NCBI RefSeq assembly: GCF_026151205.1
Contig: NC_087081.1
Coordinates: forward strand, 15,984,837 to 16,048,836
DNA length: 64,000 nucleotides
From: Bolinopsis microptera
Taxonomy: Eukaryota; Ctenophora; Tentaculata; Lobata; Bolinopsidae
Direction: 5' to 3'
The translations under genes were made by a program, and so were the position numbers. Below, piece after piece: positions 42,351 to 53,883 of this stretch (positions within the stretch are counted from its first letter, which is position 1; each line of letters begins with the position of its first letter). The notes under the pieces were generated by a model. The model worked only from the letters and a program-made list of their open reading frames with translations, was not told the DNA's origin and did not search any database.

Positions 42351-43832
42351 CATTTTTAATGCTAATGTGCACTTCATATTTTACAATAACCACAATCGTA
42401 TCGATTATAAGTAACCAAAAGACAAGTTAGATACGGAAAACATACCAGAAGAGTATCAAAACGATTACGACACTGGGAGAACTACTCATTATGAAGGATG
42501 TAGCTTAAACAAAAGGCAGATGTCGGAGATTTTAATTTCATGTTTTTGTGAATGTAAGATAGACAGAAACATAATGTATTAGGATATATAGCAGTACCTT
42601 CTCGGACATTGAAGTTTACCTTCTTATGCCACCAAAAAAGAAAAGGAATCGTATTGTGATTGAATATAGCTCGATATGTATTACTACTTACATCACCCAC
42701 CAAATGCGATATGAACAACTCGGTTTGATTGTTGAGGAAAAGAAGAGGTCTGGTAATACAGGTAATACAGGTAGGCCGGTTAAGGTTAGCACAATTGACG
42801 GTACAGAGAGGTTTTATCTATTACAAATGTGATTATCTTAACCCCACTGATTCATCATTGAAATCAATAAAATGACAATACAGCAGGCTATCGTTTTGAT
42901 CTTGACTGTGCCATTCATGGTGCAGTTTCTGTGAAAATCGATAAGGCTGTATTGTAATTAGTTATGAAACTCTTATATCGCGATCGTATGGTTAAACTTA
43001 ACGTTTTTCAGTTTCAGACCTTTCCACTTAGAGTTAGTAATTCCTGATTATTACTAAAATCTGCCGAGATTTACTGAACTCCAACTACAAATATTGGTTA
43101 TTTAAGTATTCTTGAAAAGAAAAATTGACTAAGTTCTTTTTGAAAATCATTTTTCTCCGCTTTTCATGCAATTTGATCACTTTTGGCGGAAAAAAATATT
43201 TTGAATTTTCGAAATTTTTCCAAGTCTCGAAAAAAAAATGTAAGTGAAAAATTTTCAAATTTTTTCTAAAAACTACTTTTCTCCGTGTTTTAAGCTATTC
43301 CGATCATTTTTAGCCAATAAAAATTTTTTAGAATTTTGCTAATTAGTTAATTGATAATTATCCAATTAACTTATTATCTGACGTAAAAATTGTTTCAACA
43401 AAAGTTTTTCTTCCTGATAATATGAACACACTCGATTGATTCGCAACCTTTTACGATGTTCACAACTAAAGATATTCGACAAACAAGAAAGGTGGTAAAA
43501 AGTGGTAAAGTGGCAAAAAGTGGCCTTAAGACACGTGGAAAAGTTTGGAAAAGTTGGTCAGCCATAAAGGGCACCTAATGGAACTCAAAAACGTCAAAAA
43601 TCCTCTGAAAGCTTCGTGTGTCAGCAGATCGATTTTTTCAAACGGATCTGTCTGTACTATATCTATTTAACTTATGAGTGTTTTAAAATATTCGATCTAA
43701 TTTTGTATTTATGTATTGTTATGCGAGGGGTGTACAGATAAAGGATGACATACACATCTCTGTAACATCTATCTTTATAACATAATATATAAATCTAGAC
43801 GGAAGACAGTTTATTAATAATCGAAAGAGAAA
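42351..43832. other. Intergenic, one diverged tandem duplication
   Basis: No gene is supported. 43130-43345 contains two diverged copies of an AT-rich block of about 110 bp (TTTTTCTCCGCTTTTCATGC against TTTTCTCCGTGTTTTAAGC). Confidence 0.4.
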
Positions 43833-44270
43833 CTAACCGTAGACACAAGGAGCAGTATTTGCACAAATAGCAGCTGCCCCAAGCAGCATGATCGCGGCAA
43901 TCATTAGTCCATGCGATGTTCGCCCGAAGAAGACGGAACTGTAACAATTAAAAGAGCGGACACTATAGCCTGTGTGGTGGTACGCAATTACAAGTTTAAA
44001 GAACAAAAGCCATATAAACGAATGGTTATTTACATAAGTTGTTACATTAAGTAAAGTGGTCGTAGTAAAATCCGTTGTAGGTAATATAATGTTAATAATA
44101 ATAAAATCTACTGTCCATTCCGTATAATAAATCAATTTCTCTACTATCATGTCCAACATAAAATCAACATCATGGTTTATACAACAATATAATAAATGAT
44201 TACTAATATCGGGAGCCAAGTCGGTGGTTGAACCAAGCACCCACAACAAAATGAGAAGTTTGTATCGCAT
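43833..44270 (-). CDS. Hypothetical secreted or membrane protein, possibly first exon
   Basis: 145 codons beginning MRYKLLILLWVLGSTTDLA, a good signal peptide, and ending with a hydrophobic stretch HGLMIAAIMLLGAAAICA that could be a membrane span. The middle is Ile/Thr/Asn-rich with several Cys. The frame ends at TAG overlapping a possible splice donor (ACG|GTTAGT), so the ORF may continue in another exon. I do not recognise the family. A decayed copy at 45216-45815 shows the sequence has been duplicated, which slightly favours it being real or part of a repeat family. Confidence 0.4.
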   Translation of the reverse strand: MRYKLLILLWVLGSTTDLAPDISNHLLYCCINHDVDFMLDMIVEKLIYYTEWTVDFIIINIILPTTDFTTTTLLNVTTYVNNHSFIWLLFFKLVIAYHHTGYSVRSFNCYSSVFFGRTSHGLMIAAIMLLGAAAICANTAPCVYG

Positions 44271-44319
44271 GAAGTTAACGAAAGCTTAAACGACAAATAT
44301 CAGTACAAAACAAAATGTA

Positions 44320-44992
44320 CAGCAGGGTGTCATAATTATTGGCGCGTAGACAATTTTGCGTGAAATTTTAGCTTACCCAAGCTTTTAGAAACGATCATTA
44401 CTTCTGAGGGTCAGTTTCCTATGGAGTCTTGATCATTCGAGAGATAGTCCTTTATACTACAGTTCAGTCTAAAAACAAAGTCCGAAAGAAGTTAAATTGC
44501 GGCGATAATCACGACGAAAGAGAAAAATTTGGATTATTGGACTTGAAACCTTCGGCTGCTTCCCCTGAATTCCAGGATGAGTCCGCTCGACTAAATTTTG
44601 TTTCATCAGTTAGAGGAGAAAGAGAGCTTTTATAAAATCTATAGTTTTCCATATGTTTCGCTATCGCCTGAAGAGCTGTACACTTTAGTTTAAAGAATAA
44701 TTTCAGAAAAAATTCACCGAAAAAAAAATTACACATAAATCCCTTACTCCTTCGTAAATCTAACCAAGTATGGAATCGACCCTTTAAATAACGGCCTACA
44801 TTATGGGTTTTGAGGTACATCAACACAAAATTCTGAAATTAAGAAAAAGTTCAGACGATTGTCTACAGACCAGTTTTTGAATTTTGTAATTTCGATATTC
44901 AGAAGTCAAGTTATGAACCGTCGAAAAATATTGATTTCATCATAAAATACACATAAAATTTCAAACACGCCAATAATTCTGACACCCTGCTG
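44320..44992. mobile_element. 673-bp TA-flanked MITE (Tc1/mariner-like)
   Basis: Ends CAGCAGGGTGTCATAATTATT and its near complement (one mismatch), with a TA dinucleotide on each side (44318-44319 and 44993-44994). TIR similarity extends about 30 bp. Internal small ORFs overlap on both strands and have no transposase motifs. It lies just upstream of the 145-codon ORF and may contribute to its promoter. Confidence 0.72.
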
Positions 44993-45215
44993 TATTATAG
45001 CGGAAAGAGAAATTTTATATGCGCGACGCACACGCGATTTATCAGCTGCAGTCATGGTATAGAGTCCACCTTGACATAAAAACAATGTAAAATTCACGCG
45101 CGCAACAATCACGTGATAATATCAGCGTCCAAAAATACAGCGATTGAAGTAGGTTTCAACTGTCGTGGGCCCTTTTAGAACAATCTCGAAGACCGACCGA
45201 AGAGTGATTTAGCAT

Positions 45216-45815
45216 GCTCGCCTGTGTGGTGATTGATATGCAGTTAAAAGTTTGAAGAACAAAGCCATGTGAAGGAATGGTTGTTTACAAGTCTACATAA
45301 GTTGTTAGATTGAATAAAATGGTAGTCGTGAAATCCGTATTAGGTAATCATAATGTAACTCATAATAACATTTACGGTCCATTTCGTATAACAAATTAAT
45401 CGCTCGACAATCATGTTCAACATAATATCAGCATCATAATTTGTTCAACAAAGGATGATCATGATAATTAATTACTCTGCACTCGACTGTCACGTTACGT
45501 ACGTAACTTTTTCAACTCGTTCTCTAGCTGGCCCTGAACGACTATTCGAAACCCAAACCGAAGCCCTATTATCTGATATATTAATTCCAATTTTACTTTT
45601 AGAACAATCTCGAAGATCGACTGTAAAGTGATTAAGCACGCTCGTTCAACAATATAATTATAACGGATTATTAATAATCATCATTTAACTGATTGGGATC
45701 TGAGTTCTGACACGTGTAATTTTGCAATGATCTTTCTAATTTCTAATTTCTAATAGCATTATCGGGAACCAAGTCGGTTGTTGCACCAATAACTCACAAC
45801 AAAACGTGAAATTAG
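45216..45815 (-). pseudogene. Decayed duplicate of the 43.8-44.3 kb ORF region
   Basis: Landmarks appear in the same order as in the ORF: GAAGAACAAAGCCATGTGAA, ACATAAGTTGTTAGATTGA, TCATGTTCAACATAATATC and, further on (45760-45815), CGGGAACCAAGTCGGTTGTT. Many substitutions and indels destroy the frame, and the block from about 45480 to 45640 is unrelated. It is a tandem duplicate separated from the ORF by the MITE. Confidence 0.55.
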
Positions 45816-47538
45816 TATGTTATACTTGTACTTGTAGCGCATCAATGATCATCATTATTTATATTAAAATCCATTTAAAACAACAGAATAAATTATTGTA
45901 ATTACATACGTACGCTGACCCATGACCGTAACTTGTAACTGTTATGAAAACTTCAGTCAGCTTGGCGCCGCGCATTTAAAAGTTTAATACAATCGTCGAA
46001 TCGTGCAAACGTGTGCGGAGAGTAACCATGGAGATGACACCATTACTGCTCCGCGCGCAGAGAAGATGCATTTAAATGGTTATGCGGAGGGTAATGCATG
46101 TTTTCCTTTGTGACACAATTCATGACTCACGTGACACGAAAAACATACCTACCCACTATACCCGTCCTCAATTCCTACAACTTCTAACCATCTATTGCCT
46201 TTTTAAGGCGATGGAAAAAATCAATTTTGAGGGATAAGGAATTGTTTATAGGTTCTGAAACATAGTTAAATCGATTTTTCGTGCAATTTCTGATCAGAAA
46301 CAGTCATCAAAATAAGTTAATAAAAAGGTCGATTTCTCGGTAAATTTTGAGCTTTCGTTCAAATAAATATTTTGCTAAGAACTTAAAAACGCGCATATTC
46401 AATCCTCGCGCGCGCGAATAAATCATAAGGAGGCGAATATTTTGCTAAGAAAGCGTAGATTTAACTCTCGCGCAAATAAATTATAAGGAGGCGAATATTT
46501 TGCTAACAATGCGAAGATTTTATTATCGCGTAAACAAACTAAAAAGGAGCGTGCAACGCGCGTCAGACCGTTATTAGGCAAATATTTTTTTAAAGAATTC
46601 GAGTAAAATCGATTGAAATATCACGAAGTTTTAAGTTTGTAAAGAAACGTAACTCAATTAGGATATAATGTTACTGGATCATCATATCCATAGATGAATT
46701 AGCTATTTTATGAACATAACTTAATTCACAAGGAGTAATACTAATAATTGTTTTTTAACAAAATAAACATATTTTCGCCATGTTGTGATGTTATATAATT
46801 GTGTCAATATTTAAATCTTACTACCTCTTAATAATATAATATTTGATCGGTACCTGGTTGCAATCATATTGATTGATCAATGTATTGTGTTAAAATTAAA
46901 CGTAAAGTCGGTACGTGTCGTACCTACACATCATGATCTCTTTCACTTTTTACTAGTTTTTAGCATAATTCCAATATGTGAGGCCAGGGCCAGGTGATAA
47001 TAATAAATTGTGGTAGCTGAATTAAGCGCACAAAGACTTCATCGGACGACTTTAGTTCGTCAGATTAGATGTTTCAATATATTCCCCTGGTGGACTTCAG
47101 TGCGTGTTCAGTAGTTGACTTTAGTTCTGGTCAACTTTAGTTCCGGTACCTAATGTTCAGGTTCTGCAAAGACTTCGAAGTTGTCGTTCCCACGATGCAC
47201 AGCACTTAGTTGTTAGTGCATGAGAACATACTACAATGGGTAAATGAACATAATCATACATTATTCAACGTGTGTGCCAGCTCATTATATCCGGCATTAC
47301 CTACCTATTGATTCACGTGCTGTGGTTTGAAACGCGCGATACGGACGTACTGAAACTCTAAGTTCTATTTCGAACACTAAAGTTCGCTAGGTAGCTTCCC
47401 TAGTGTCCAATTCTTTGAATTTTATTGTTTCTAGCGGAGTAAAGTCTAGGTCATAGGTACCGCACTTAAGTTAGGAATATGCTGTTTTGTAAAAACATCG
47501 AAGCTGTTACCGTTATAATCGTACACAGTTATAATTAA
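45816..47538. other. Non-coding with 58-bp repeats and an inverted-repeat-arm relic
   Basis: 46262-46325 resembles the arm of the 36.4-40.5 kb foldback (ATCGATTTTTCGTGCAA, then CAGTCATCAAAATAAGTT). 46369-46560 holds three 58-bp units (GGCGAATATTTTGCTAAGAA), also found at 51372-51720. The remainder shows no gene. Confidence 0.5.
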
Positions 47539-48797
47539 GGCACTATCCGTCGCGGAGTCGAGTCCGCGGCGGAGCCGCCGGACTTCGAGCGGACTCCGAG
47601 CGGACTCCGGCGGAGCCGCCGGACTCCGAGCGGACTCCGGCGGTGCTCCGCCAAAATGTATTTACAGTGGACTCGAGTACATTTTGGCGGACTCCGAGCG
47701 GAGCCGAGCGGACTCCGAGCGGACTTTAAAGTCCGCCGCGGACTCCGAGCGGCTCCGCGGCGGCTCGGCGGAGTGTCCGCCGCGGACTAAGCCACTAGGC
47801 GGACTCCGGTCCGCCGCGGACTCCGGCGGAGTGCTTGGCGGACTCCGCCGGACCTCTACGCCAGACTTGAATCCGGCGGAGTCCGGCGGAGCTTGGCGGA
47901 GTCCGCCAGCTCGGCGGACTCCGCTCGGAGTCCGCCGGACTCCAACAGAGTCCACTGACTTCCGACCTCCGTCTTCCGACCCTCGGCTAAATTTGTCACG
48001 TGACATACAACATAGCAATTTGCAATATTGTGGTCAGATGAAAAGGTCGCTAGTGATAAACCTTAACCATTACCCTCACAATGTCAATAGTGTACAACTC
48101 TAGTCCTAACTTTGACCCTATAATGTATAAACGTTGACCCTAACCCTCCACCAAACCGTCCGCAGCGAATTATCAATGTCATTGACTGGTCACGTGACCA
48201 AAACAATTTTTGTCATATTATCTCATATGGGGAAGCGTTTTTAGTTTTACCCTACACGTTGCATGTGGCGTCATTCGGCCGGATCCCAGCAAGCAAAAAT
48301 ACGTCGACCATCACAGGACGACGCCAGCCAGCACTCTCTACGCTCTTCGAGCTCCGATCGTCCTGTGACGAAGTAAGGACGAAGCCTGAGGTCCTCAGGT
48401 AACATCGACCACCGATTGAAAATTCAAAGATTTTTTGACATAAAGGTCAAATGTAAAACTAAAATCTTGATGCTGATTGATTGACGACGTCAATTTTTGA
48501 GCACAGCGCGAGCGCATGCGGAAAAGGACCGCGTAGCTAGTCAAGATGTTCATAAATATTTGGCTTGTGGCGCGATGTGTTGCTCTAACTATAGCCCTCT
48601 CGCTTGCAGTAGCGCGCGACCACCGGAAATGACTTGTGGAACAAGCGCGCCCGCAGCGGCGCGAAAGCACCTGGTTAGCTAAATGAACGCGATGTGCCTT
48701 GCATTGTAGAATGAAATCCTACTAGCTGACGCCACTCGCAGCTGTGATGTTCGCTGTACGTCAGCGATCGAAATTTATACGCGTATCACCCGTTAAG

Positions 48798-48884
48798 TTA
48801 CCTGAGGACCCCAGGCTATTATGTTCATTAACATAAATATGAATAAAGATTTGGCGGAATGACAGGCTGAGCGCGGCCCAGTAA
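48798..48884 (+). mobile_element. hAT-like MITE, copy 2, in the left foldback arm
   Basis: 87 bp, flanked by perfect CCGTTAAG duplications (48790-48797 and 48885-48892). The matching position in the right arm (about 49115-49125) carries a single uninterrupted CCGTTAAG, the empty site. Confidence 0.88.
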
Positions 48885-49212
48885 CCGTTAAGATGTGCCA
48901 CCCGACGCGCCACGCAATTTTTCTCGTTGCTCGTCGCTCGTCGCACGTCAACGCCCTCATTAAATTTTTGGAGAAAATCGCTCGCCAAAATTTGTTGGAC
49001 CAGGACGATGTCCTAGCCTGGCAGCTCATTGCGCGGCGCGTCGCAACGAGCTTCGTTGTTCGTCGACGTGCGACGAGCAACGAAAAAAATTGTGTGGCGC
49101 GTCGAGTGGCACATCTTAACGGGGGATACGCGTATAAATTTCGATCGCTGACGTACAGCGAGCAGCACAGCTGCGAATGGCGTCAGCTAGTAGGATTTCA
49201 TCCTACAAGGCA

Positions 49213-49283
49213 TTACCTGAGGACCCCAGGCTATTATGTTCATTAAGATTTGGCGGAATGACAGGCTGAGCGCGGCCCAGTAA
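49213..49283 (+). mobile_element. hAT-like MITE, copy 3, in the right foldback arm
   Basis: A 71-bp internally deleted version (the CATAATA hairpin is shortened), flanked by ACAAGGCA at 49205-49212 and 49284-49291. The left arm (about 48696-48712) lacks the element. Confidence 0.86.
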
Positions 49284-50384
49284 ACAAGGCACATCGCGTT
49301 TACCTAGCTAACCAGGTCATTTCCGCCTCCGGCGGTCGCGCGCTACTGCAAGCGAGAGGGCTATAGTTAGAGCAACACATCGCGCCACAAGCCAAATATT
49401 TATCAACATCTTGACTAGCTACGCGGTCCTTTTCCGCAATATGCGCTCGCGCTGTGCTCAAAAATTGACGTCGTCAATCAATCAACATCAAGATTTTAGT
49501 TTTACATTTGACCTTTATGTCAAAAAATCTTTGAATTTTCAATCGGTGGTCGATGTTACCTGAGGACCTCAGGCTTCGTCCTTACTTCGTCACAGGACGA
49601 TCGGAGCTCGAAGAGCGTAGAGAGTGCTGGCTGGCGTCGTCCTGTGATGGTCGACGTATTTTTGCTTGCTAAAAACGCTTCCCCATATGAGATAATATGA
49701 CAAAAATTGTTTTGGTCACGTGACCAGTCAATGACATTGATATTTAATTTCGCTGCGGACGGTTTGGTGGAGGGTTAGGGTCAACGTTTATACATTATAG
49801 GGTCAAAGTTAGGACTAGAGTTGTACACTATTGACATTGTGAGGGTAATGGTTAAGGTTTATCACTAGCGACCTTTTCATCTGACCACAATATTGCAAAA
49901 TGCTATGTTGTATGTCACGTGACAAATTTAGCCGAGGGTCGGAAGACGGAGGTCGGAAGTCAGTGGACTAGCTGTTGGAGTCCGGCGGACTCCGAGCGGA
50001 GTCCGCCGAGCTGGCGGACTCCGCCAAGCTCCGCCGGACTCCGCCGGATTCAAGTCTGGCGGAGAGGTCCGGCGGAGTCCGCCAAGCACTCCGCCGGAGT
50101 CCGCGGCGGACCGGAGTCCGCCTAGTGGCTTAGTCCGCGGCGGACACTCCGCCGAGCCGCCGCGGAGCCGCTCGGAGTCCGCGGCGGACTTTAAAGTCCG
50201 CTCGGAGTCCGCTCGGCTCCGCTCGGAGTCCGCCAAAATGTACTCGAGTCCACTGTAAATACATTTTGGCGGAGCACCGCCGGAGTCCGCTCGGAGTCCG
50301 GCGGCTCCGCCGGAGTCCGCTCGGAGTCCGCCCGGAGTCCGGCGGCTCCGCCGCGGACTCGACTCCGCGACGGATAGTGCCATA

Positions 50385-50514
50385 ATATATATATAATATA
50401 TATATAATATAAATAATATATATAATTAACATCAATTAATAAAGTTCAATTGGTAAATAAACACATATTAACTTTAAGCGTGTGTTCTGGACCTCATTAT
50501 AAGTATAACTAGGA
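50385..50514. other. AT-rich microsatellite and spacer
   Basis: 50383-50425 is an ATATAT/AATATA run abutting the foldback end. The rest is featureless. Confidence 0.4.
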
Positions 50515-51371
50515 GGTGCACCATAAAAATAAACTTGCTCAGATTTTAAAAATTTTTGTACCATTGTTTTTTAGAGACTGTGAGAATTTTCACAATACCA
50601 AATTTGTTATACCTTTTTGGAAAGATCCGTGAGTTACGCCTAGGTGCCATATTTGATGGTGCGCGGCTTTTGGAGCAAAATTAGCTATAAAGGTCGCGTA
50701 ATTTGACCAAATTTGACCAAATTTGTTGATTTTTGTCGTATTATTTGGATATATCTTCAGTTCCTTGAATGAGATCATTCTGAAAATCGGCGACGACCTT
50801 CCAATAGGGCTTTCACAACTGTCCGAAAAATTTGGTGGATATTGGAGTTCTAGTTGGTATGGTGATCAAAATAGAGCAAAATACGCTGCTTTTAGCTGTA
50901 ACATAATGCCTAATAGTTGGATATGTTTTAAACTTTTCGGACACTTTCCTTGTAAGTCTATGAGTAATCTGACCATGACCAATTTTTTTTGCAATCGGAG
51001 GTCGGGAAGGATACTTAATATTTATTTGTTTGAAGAAAATTGTGCTGGCCGAAATTAGCGCTAAAAAACCATCCTACAGTCGGCACGCGCGGCTCACTGT
51101 CGATGGCGCACTACCTAGTATAACCGGCGTCCGGCGCATAAGTGCAATAATTCGTACTGCACTGAAGTTTGAAATTTGAAACGGGATGAAGTTTTAACTG
51201 CTAACACTATAACAACTTTGAACTTAAAGATTAATAAGTAGCTTCTTGGTGTACTTCAGTCTATAAAGAGCTAAAGTTCAATTACCGTGCCTTCCAGTTC
51301 AACAAATATTAAATCAATATGTTAACATGAGTAGTTTAAACATAAGTATAACTATAAGGACATGTATTTGT

Positions 51372-51720
51372 AAAACATAAGGCGGCAAATATTTTGTTAA
51401 GAAAGCGTAGATTTAACTCTCCCGCAAATAAATTATAAGGCGGCAAATATTATGCTAATAAAGCGTAGATTTAACTCTCCCGCAAATAAATTATAAGGTG
51501 GCGAATATTTTGCTAAGAAAGCGTAGATTTAACTCTCGCGCAAATAAATTATAAGGTGGCGAATATTTTGCTAAGAAAGCGTAGATTTAACTCTCGCGCA
51601 AATAAATTATAAGGAGGCGAATATGTTGCTAACAATGCGAAGATTTCATTTTCGCGTAAACAAACTAAAAAGAAGCGTGCAACGCGCGTCATGAGACCGT
51701 TTGGAAAATATTTTGCTAAG
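51372..51720. repeat. 58-bp tandem repeat, about 5 copies
   Basis: The unit contains GGCGAATATTTTGCTAAGAA, then AGCGTAGATTTAACTCTC and GCGCAAATAAATTATAAG. The same units, followed by the same tail (GCGTGCAACGCGCGTCA), occur at 46369-46570, so the two arrays are copies flanking the foldback element in direct orientation. Confidence 0.82.
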
Positions 51721-52011
51721 AATGCGCATTTTCCTAACGTAAAATTCGCCTCCTTATGAAATATTTGCATCATCACGCGCAGCCTGGCAAATACATTATA
51801 ACACGGCGCATATTTTGCTAAGATGGCAGATATTTCGTTAGCGCGGCAATTATTTGCGTAACATGGCAATGTTGCAACCCGGGAGGGGATTTTAAAGTTT
51901 TTGAATTTTGTCGAACACTGTTTAAGGCTAAGTTCCAGTTATTTGGTTCTCCTTCCTTTTGAGTGTGAGTGATGGTTATTTTTATGGATGATTTGAGGTG
52001 ATTGGGCTTAC

Positions 52012-52975
52012 AGGTAAAGTAAAGTAAAGTAAAGTAAAATTTATGACATCACATCATCACACATGTCTACAAACTATCATCGCACTGTGTGAAAAAATAT
52101 ATAATAAATATTTCCCCACCAACATTAATTAATTATCAAATACAATATTTAAAAACAATTTCATCAAAAACATTATCCTATTTTAAAAACTTCCCAGTGG
52201 AATAAAGATTTACAAAACGCTTCTTTGCCACATAAGGATGGAACCAAAGATAATTGTTATGTTTCTCTTTATTACTGACATAACTGGCTCCCTCAATTCT
52301 TACTAAAACTTCATTAGAAACATTCCAAAAAAAGCAATCATTTGTAATACTTTTAGAGATCATATCTATCTTATATCCTTCTAATTTAATTTTAAACCTA
52401 AAACTGTCACAGAGTTCTTGACGTCCGGAGGGAGTTTGTTCCAATATGGAATAACTCGCTCCGGGAGAAAAGACTTCTGGATATTCTTGACCTTTGTCAC
52501 ACTTTTACTACATCTATTGGATGAAACCAGATTAAGACCTGAGGGTTTAAAAGTAGTAGTGCAGTAAAAATAGCAGAATTAGATATAAATTTGGAGCCAG
52601 TTCTTTAAACTGGCTTACTTATACTACTTAAAGGGTGTTCAAGGGTTTTCTATTGAATTTCTATTGAATTTTATATAGGGTAATTGTTATATTATGTGTA
52701 TATTGTTTGAATAATTATTTTTGATTAAGACCTGATCTGCTTGGTCTGAACAAGTCTGAACCATAATCAGTCATACCATTAATAACCTTAAAAGCTTCAA
52801 TAAGGTCCCCACGTATTCGCCGCTCTGCCAGCGTTGTCAAATTGAGGATTTCCAGTCTACGGCTGTAAGGAAGAGTACCCACCTCATCAATCAGACGGGT
52901 AAACCGCCTCTGGACGCTCTCCAGCTCCAAAACAGTCCCCCAACTTCCATGAGCCGCAGGTGGATTCCACAATTT
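52012..52975 (-). pseudogene. 5'-truncated LINE remnant (end of reverse-transcriptase ORF)
   Basis: Reading on the minus strand, LELESVQRRFTRLI, YSRRLEILNLTTLAERRIRG and LFRPSRSGLN are typical of the C-terminal part of CR1/L2-type ORF2. After the insertion at 52543-52722 the same frame continues with RVIPYWNKLPPDVKNSV, a standard LINE ending. The element begins abruptly at about 52972 next to a T-run and ends in a (TTTAC)n microsatellite (52015-52038), the kind of short-repeat 3' tail used by this LINE group. It is a dead 5'-truncated copy. Confidence 0.8.
52543..52722. mobile_element. 180-bp retroposon-like insertion with 13-bp target duplication
   Basis: GATTAAGACCTGA occurs at 52530-52542 and 52723-52735, exactly at the break in the LINE reading frame, which is continuous when one copy and the insert are removed. 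The insert carries a hairpin (AGCCAGTT...AACTGGCT) and an AT-rich end. A long duplication points to LINE-type target-primed insertion; no tRNA, 7SL or 5S promoter is recognisable. Confidence 0.72.
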
Positions 52976-53790
52976 TTTTTTTTTTTAAACTAAAAAATCA
53001 TAAATTAACAGAGTTTAATATTTCAGGACCTGATCGATGATATATAAAGTGAAGAGTTACAAGTTCTACAAGACTTATCTGTTCACCGGTTTATCAAATC
53101 ATGATTTGGAAAAACTTAATTCATGAACTCGAGACTCTAAGTTACTGAGTTATATTATTATTTCGTGTATTGCCGGGAAGGCTGTTAATTTAGGATAGAG
53201 TTTTTGTGGCACTTATCGATAACTGAGATAATTATCTCAGTTTGTTCTTTTGTAGTTGTTCTCACACAGCTGAGTAAAAGTTTCAAAACTTGAGAGCAGT
53301 GTTTATAATTCAATTTATTATTAATTAGAATTAATTGGAGCATGGAACGACTACACTCTTTGAAGCCTGGAAAATACGGTAGATCTAGTTAAGACTCAAC
53401 AGTCAATACATGCTATGTGGGGGAGAAGATGGACGAACTTTTTCAAAAATTAAAAAAAAGATGACTGCCGGTATTGAACCGTGAACCTTACCCATGGGTA
53501 TTTTTAAATTAGTCACTTGTGCTAATCTAGCTTTTGAATTTTAAGATCTTGTTTGGTATTTATAATAATAGTATGTCATGACTAAAAGTGCGAGATCTCT
53601 TTTAAAGATTCCATCTGTGTTTGATGTTTACAACTGTCCAATGTTTATAAGGCATTAAAAACAAAGCCGCGAATTAGTATCACTATCAACATTGCCAAGT
53701 TTAAATTTGCAAAGCTAGTCTTAACTGTCATTGTTAGTTAAATTTTAAAATATTTGGTTAGTTAAATTTTGATGTTATACTTACTGCTTA
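52976..53790. other. Non-coding, no gene seen
   Basis: Begins with a run of T. A TTATCGATAACTGAGATAATTATCTCAG palindromic area lies near 53214-53241. A weak tRNA-like stretch on the minus strand at 53461-53530 was considered and rejected. Confidence 0.35.
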
Positions 53791-53883
53791 CTGTCACCAA
53801 GATGCAGTTAGACCTAACCAGTAAGGCCCAACGCAGAGTTAGGCCTAAAGTAGGCGTTAGGCTTAACTGCATCTTGGTGACAG
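53791..53883. mobile_element. 93-bp Harbinger-like (Tourist-type) MITE
   Basis: Perfect 20-bp TIRs CTGTCACCAAGATGCAGTTA at 53791-53810 and 53864-53883, flanked by TTA on each side. Three-base TWA duplications are characteristic of PIF/Harbinger. An inner, imperfect GGCCTAA inverted pair extends the hairpin. Confidence 0.75.

Larger units (their letters stand above)
47539..50381. mobile_element. 2.84-kb GC-rich foldback element
   Basis: The ends GGCACTATCCGTCGCGGAG and complement open an inverted repeat whose arms pair over about 1.3 kb, leaving a central spacer of about 110 bp (48953-49060). The outer about 450 bp of each arm are dense in CGGACTCCG words. No coding sequence; frames rich in R, S, P and G are GC artefacts. 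Each arm carries one MITE missing from the other. Outside flanks read ATAATTAA and ATAATATA, a possible imperfect 8-bp target duplication. Class II origin is probable but unproven. Confidence 0.78.

Noticed and set aside
42626..42832. 68-codon frame starting MPPKKKRNR
   Set aside because: The basic start is attractive, but there is no domain, no relative in the window and no splice support.
47662..50435. Arg/Ser/Pro/Gly-rich frames in the foldback element
   Set aside because: GC-rich CGGACTCCG iteration produces mirrored frames on both arms and strands.
53461..53530. tRNA-like stretch on the minus strand (GGTTCAATACC resembling a B box)
   Set aside because: Acceptor and T stems do not pair and the A box is poor; at most a degenerate SINE head.
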